NCBI GenBank assembly: GCA_905373565.1
Contig: CAJPTT010000090.1
Coordinates: 1-8,211, forward strand
Length of the DNA stretch: 8,211 bases
Direction of reading: 5' to 3'
Origin: an uncultured Treponema sp.
Lineage (GTDB): Bacteria > Spirochaetota > Spirochaetia > Treponematales > Treponemataceae
Part shown: positions 4,958 through 8,211 of the stretch, piece by piece
How the letters are laid out: each line of letters begins with the position of its first letter
How positions within the stretch are numbered: position 1 is the stretch's first letter
Made by a program: the position numbers and the translations under genes
Notes under the pieces: generated by a model
Told to the model about the DNA's origin: nothing
The model's database searches: none
Seen by the model: only the letters and a program-made list of their open reading frames with translations

Positions 4958-6084
4958 TATGCCCTCCCGCTTTCGGCCCGCAGCGCAGCCCGCTGTTTTT
5001 CCGCATTCTTTTGATTACGCGCCGCGTGCATGACAAGCGATAACGCAATCGCCGCATAGCCGGAAAACTGTCTGAAGTATTCGCCGATCATCGCAGAATC
5101 AAAGAGGTGCTGTCCCGCCATCGGTGTAACGATGTACAAAAAGTGCAGCAAGATAATGCCGATAAAGACGTTTCTAATGCTTGCCTTATTCACCGAAGCG
5201 CCTCCGACAAGGATTGCTGCGGCGGCAAAGAAACCGGTTTGATCATGCGCGTTATAGGTGCTCATGTTTCCCATATTCTGCAAGAAGATAATCTGCCCGA
5301 TACAGGCAAGCACCGTCGAAATAACAATCGAAATAATCCGTGTCCGTTCAACCGCAATACCGGAGGCGAGCGAAACCGCTTGATTTTGACCGATTGCCCG
5401 CATATCCTGTCCGAGTTTTGTCTTTCTAAACCACACGATAAAAAAACACAGCGCAATGATAATCAGATACGAAAGAATCGGAATTTTAAACCCTGCAATC
5501 GTCAGCGGAATGGCCGTATCGAGCATCTGCCGGACGGGCGCCAGCTCAAGCGTATTACGCACTCCGTAGCCGCGGGAAAGCATAATCGCCTTATTGTGCA
5601 TCGGAATAACCGACCCGAGGATGTACAGCACAAAGAACTGATAAATTCCGTTAAAGAAAAAACCGAGGATGTAGCTCGTAACCATTTCCCGCCCGCGGGC
5701 GCGGTTCAGTACCGAACCGGCAACAATCCCAAGCAGGATAGAAAGCGGCATCCCGATACAGGCTGCGAACACCAATCCGTAGATACCGCCGATGCTCCAA
5801 TCCATCGCAAAAATAAGACCGATCTGCCCTGCCATCGCACCAAGCACCATCCCGAAGTTAATCCCCATCCCTGCCATAATCGGCAGGATGAGCGCAAACA
5901 CCAAAAAGGAGTTTCTGCCGATCCGCGTTAAAATTTCGGCGATAATATGGTGCGCCGATAACCCCGACACGGGAATGGCAAGGAACGAAATAACCAAAAA
6001 TATGATGGATACCAAATTATCCAGAATAAAATCAACCGCGGAAAAATGTTCCCACTTTTTTTTAAGCATATTAGCCGATACCAT
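4957..6084 (-). CDS. ABC transporter permease, BPD_transp_2 family (second of pair)
   Basis: A 375-residue inner-membrane permease of the ribose/branched-chain amino acid/nucleoside type with about eight to ten hydrophobic segments (for example 23-42, 60-80, 101-125, 140-160, 203-219, 250-268, 284-297, 305-321). The cytoplasmic coupling region is KTKLGQDMRAIGQNQAVSLA followed by SGI (221-243), typical of the family. GGASVNKASI at 294-303 takes the place of the glycine-rich GGTSxxGG motif common in RbsC-like permeases and is shared word for word with the other permease. The C-terminal tail is charged (AEKQRAALRAESGRA). The start at 6084 has GAGG six bases upstream, inside the end of the previous gene, which stops three bases earlier. 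It pairs with the other permease to form the channel. Substrate cannot be told from sequence; sugar or nucleoside is likely. Confidence 0.88.
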   Translation of the reverse strand: MVSANMLKKKWEHFSAVDFILDNLVSIIFLVISFLAIPVSGLSAHHIIAEILTRIGRNSFLVFALILPIMAGMGINFGMVLGAMAGQIGLIFAMDWSIGGIYGLVFAACIGMPLSILLGIVAGSVLNRARGREMVTSYILGFFFNGIYQFFVLYILGSVIPMHNKAIMLSRGYGVRNTLELAPVRQMLDTAIPLTIAGFKIPILSYLIIIALCFFIVWFRKTKLGQDMRAIGQNQAVSLASGIAVERTRIISIVISTVLACIGQIIFLQNMGNMSTYNAHDQTGFFAAAAILVGGASVNKASIRNVFIGIILLHFLYIVTPMAGQHLFDSAMIGEYFRQFSGYAAIALSLVMHAARNQKNAEKQRAALRAESGRA

Positions 6085-6087
6085 AAT

Positions 6088-7128
6088 TTACCTCGCCGCC
6101 TGCGTTTTCCGCGTCAGTGCATACAAAATCATACCGTTTGACAACACAATACGGATAACCTCCGACATATCGGTTTGCAGCACACTGTTAATAACGGAGG
6201 GAGTCATTGTCAAAATACCTTGAAACAGAAATGTTCCCAGCATTACGTTTAAAATCGACGCCTTATTGACCGAGGCGCCGCCGATCAGAATAGCCGCTAC
6301 GGCAGGGAAGGCCATAAAGAGCGGAGCCTGATACAGCTGAATAAAGCCGAAACTTTGCTGATACAGCAAAATCCCGACGCCGCCGATAACAGTAGACAGC
6401 ACCGTACTGATAATCCGCGCTCGGTCGATATTCACGCCGCTCGCCCGTGCGAATTCGGGATTTGAACCGACCGCAGTCAACGCCGTTCCCGTCCGTGTCT
6501 TCATAAATACCTTCATAATAAAAAAGCAGATAAAGACAAAGAGAATAAGACCGGTCGGAAACACGAACGCGCCGATTTTAAACGCCCATAAATTGTTCAG
6601 TATTTTCAGCCAGTATCCTTCGAGCGTAATGGTTGTACGCAAACCTTTTCCCGCATAGCCCCACACCATCGTCGGATTGGTGTACGGCAATAGCAGCCAC
6701 AAAATCGACATGAACATAACCGCAGCAAAGCCGACATACAAAGCGATCGTCATCTCTTCGCCTTTAATCAGATTCAAAAGTTTACCGTAAGCATAGCCGA
6801 TCACCGCACAGATCAATATCGTAAAAGCCACGGCTGAAAAAAAGCCTGCCCATCCGGTTAGGTTCAGTTCCATTGCGAGCGTTGCACCGAGCAGCCCGCC
6901 GATAACGCCGAGCGATAACCCGAAGTTAAGACCGCAGCCGGCCTGCACCATCGGCACCATCGCAAGCACCAAGAGGGCATTCATCCCAAAGCGGTTTATC
7001 GTATCCGACAGGGAAGCGCCGATACTGACATTGACAAAAGGAGCCGCAATAAACAGCGACAATAAAAACAAGAAAAAGATAATGCGCGGCCATCCGAATG
7101 CCGCAAGTTGTTTTTTTAACTGTTCCAT
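6088..7128 (-). CDS. ABC transporter permease, BPD_transp_2 family (first of pair)
   Basis: A 346-residue inner-membrane permease homologous to the one downstream. Hydrophobic segments lie around 15-33, 50-63, 70-87, 95-115, 128-148, 185-207, 238-256, 272-286 and 296-308. The cytoplasmic coupling loop TRTGTALTAVGSNPEFARAS followed by GV (211-232) matches the family pattern, and GGASVNKASI recurs at 283-292. A longer extracytoplasmic section (about 149-183, with NPTMVWGYAGKGLRTTI) differs from its partner and could shape substrate entry. Its ATG directly abuts the TAG of the ATPase gene, with GGAG (7140-7137) eight bases upstream. The pair probably arose by an old duplication and works as a heterodimer. 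Importer function is inferred from the ATPase class. Confidence 0.88.
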   Translation of the reverse strand: MEQLKKQLAAFGWPRIIFFLFLLSLFIAAPFVNVSIGASLSDTINRFGMNALLVLAMVPMVQAGCGLNFGLSLGVIGGLLGATLAMELNLTGWAGFFSAVAFTILICAVIGYAYGKLLNLIKGEEMTIALYVGFAAVMFMSILWLLLPYTNPTMVWGYAGKGLRTTITLEGYWLKILNNLWAFKIGAFVFPTGLILFVFICFFIMKVFMKTRTGTALTAVGSNPEFARASGVNIDRARIISTVLSTVIGGVGILLYQQSFGFIQLYQAPLFMAFPAVAAILIGGASVNKASILNVMLGTFLFQGILTMTPSVINSVLQTDMSEVIRIVLSNGMILYALTRKTQAAR

Positions 7129-8211
7129 CTATTTTACTCCTGCCATGTAAAGTGCAAACTCCGCCGGATCTTCGGACGGCTGCAGTATATGCGCAACCTT
7201 GCCTTGGAATACGACCGCAATACGGTCGCACGCAGACCGCAGCTCTTCAAGTTCACTCGAAATCATCACAACGGTAACGCCTTTTTCTTTATTTAATGTA
7301 CGGATTGCTTCCAACACCAGCGCTTTAGCGCCGACATCAATACCCCGCGTCGGCTCTGCAACAAAGAGCAAATCGGGTTCCAGACAAAATGCTTTTGCCA
7401 AACACAGCTTTTGCTGATTACCGCCGGAAAGCTCCCGCGCCTTTTGTTGGGAACCGGTGCATTTAATTTGCAGCATCTTGATATACTCGTCGGCAAGCGC
7501 CTTCATCGCTTTTTCGTCGCGGACGGTGATTAACCCGCCCAGATATTTTTTTAAGTATTTATGCTTGGCCTGCATAGCGGTAAAGGCGATATTCCAGTCA
7601 AGACTTTCATCCAGTAAAAGACCGACGCCGCGCCGATCTTCGGAAACAAAGGCAATCCCTTCCGAAAGCACTTTTGAGGTTTTGCTGATGTCGAGCGGCT
7701 TGCCTTTAAAGATAACCTCACCGCCCGCACGGAACAGCCCCATAATACCGTTGGGAATACCGATTTTTCCCTGTCCCGCCAAACCGCCGATGCCGAATAT
7801 CTCTCCCTTTTTAACGGAGAAACTTGCATCATCAACCAGCTCTCCCGGCATATCCACCCACAGGTGTTTTACCTCGAGGATGGTTTCGTCAAACTGACGC
7901 GCCGTTCTTTCGGCCGTCTGCCCTTCAACCTTTCTTCCCACCATCGCGGCCGCAATCGCCTGCATATCCGTTTTTGCGGTTTCCGTGACTTGGATTGAAA
8001 CACCGTCACGCAGCACAACAACCCGATCGCAAATTTCCATAACTTCGTGCAAGCGATGGGAAATAAAGATAACCGCGATGCCCTTCTCCGCCAATGCCTT
8101 GATGGATTTGAGCAGAACCTCCGCCTCCGATTCGGTAAGGACGGCAGTCGGCTCATCCAACACCAAAAGCCGCACATTATCGCGGTCTATTTCGCGGGCG
8201 ATTTCGGTAAA
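7129..8211 (-). CDS. ABC transporter ATP-binding protein, double-domain (RbsA/YufO-like), 5' end cut by the window
   Basis: The frame is open through the right edge, so the 360 visible residues lack roughly the first 140, including Walker A and the signature of domain 1. The visible part of domain 1 holds Walker B LLVLDEPT (D19, E20) and the H-loop FISHR (H52). The linker leads to domain 2 (about 110-360). Its P-loop is GLAGQGKI (143-150) with Ile where Ser/Thr normally binds magnesium-phosphate, the signature is LSGGNQQK (261-268), and Walker B reads LLFVAEPTRGID (281-292) with Ala285 in place of Asp. This degenerate second site resembles nucleoside-type YufO ATPases. The protein powers import through the two permeases downstream, with which it is tightly co-transcribed. 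No substrate-binding protein is in the window. The GTG at 8175 is an internal codon, not the start. Confidence 0.92.
   Translation of the reverse strand, partial: FTEIAREIDRDNVRLLVLDEPTAVLTESEAEVLLKSIKALAEKGIAVIFISHRLHEVMEICDRVVVLRDGVSIQVTETAKTDMQAIAAAMVGRKVEGQTAERTARQFDETILEVKHLWVDMPGELVDDASFSVKKGEIFGIGGLAGQGKIGIPNGIMGLFRAGGEVIFKGKPLDISKTSKVLSEGIAFVSEDRRGVGLLLDESLDWNIAFTAMQAKHKYLKKYLGGLITVRDEKAMKALADEYIKMLQIKCTGSQQKARELSGGNQQKLCLAKAFCLEPDLLFVAEPTRGIDVGAKALVLEAIRTLNKEKGVTVVMISSELEELRSACDRIAVVFQGKVAHILQPSEDPAEFALYMAGVK

Noticed and set aside
5107..5931. Long open frame (274 codons) on the plus strand opposite a permease
   Set aside because: It lies wholly antisense to a clear membrane permease. 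Its product is a low-complexity mix of Arg, Asn, His and Lys, as expected from reading hydrophobic codons backwards, and it has no recognisable family.
7457..7897. 146-codon plus-strand open frame opposite the ATPase gene
   Set aside because: Serine- and proline-rich shadow of the ATPase coding sequence, with no domain.
8173..8175. GTG at 8175 as the start of the ATPase
   Set aside because: The frame continues without a stop to the window edge with sensible ATPase sequence (EIAREIDRDNVRLLVLDEP), so this is an internal valine just before Walker B.

Overview
The window reads as a chromosomal segment of a host-associated spirochaete, most likely an oral-type Treponema of moderate GC content. 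This rests on gene content and protein style only (a SirTM/zinc-macrodomain pair, a treponeme-like B3/4-domain protein, the ABC operon, AT-rich hairpins between genes). It is an inference, not a sequence match. No rRNA, tRNA, CRISPR array, transposase or phage gene is visible, and no stretch longer than about 160 bases lacks a gene.

Layout. (1) Positions 158-2265, plus strand: a tight three-gene operon encoding a zinc-dependent macrodomain ADP-ribosylhydrolase, a class M sirtuin (SirTM, a protein ADP-ribosyltransferase) and an Rrf2-family winged-helix regulator, with a candidate terminator right after the last stop. (2) Positions 2266-2418: about 100 bp of nested palindrome between convergent genes. 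(3) Positions 2419-3123, minus: a B3/4-domain protein. It diverges from (4) 3221-3739, plus: folK, the folate-pathway pyrophosphokinase; the space between them holds a cluster of small palindromes. (5) Positions 3809-4399, minus: a YggT-family membrane protein. (6) Positions 4556-8211, minus: the distal part of an ABC transporter operon, read from the right edge as ATPase (cut by the window end), permease, permease and a small single-span membrane protein. These genes abut or overlap by one base.

How the genes work together. The first operon is a write/erase pair for protein ADP-ribosylation with its own probable transcription factor. In the staphylococcal and streptococcal versions the pair is linked to a lipoylated GcvH-like carrier and a lipoate ligase; neither is within this window, so the target is open. 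The ABC operon looks like an importer of the ribose/nucleoside type (BPD_transp_2 permeases and a double ATPase). Its binding protein would lie beyond the right edge or elsewhere, and its last gene is an uncharacterised accessory protein. folK, yggT and the B3/4 gene appear to be single housekeeping-type genes.

The most unusual non-coding feature is a set of three intergenic hairpins (about 2339-2384, 3745-3779, 4503-4546). Each has an A-tract, a TCGG(T/C)T loop in the same orientation and a T-tract, while the outer stem sequences differ.
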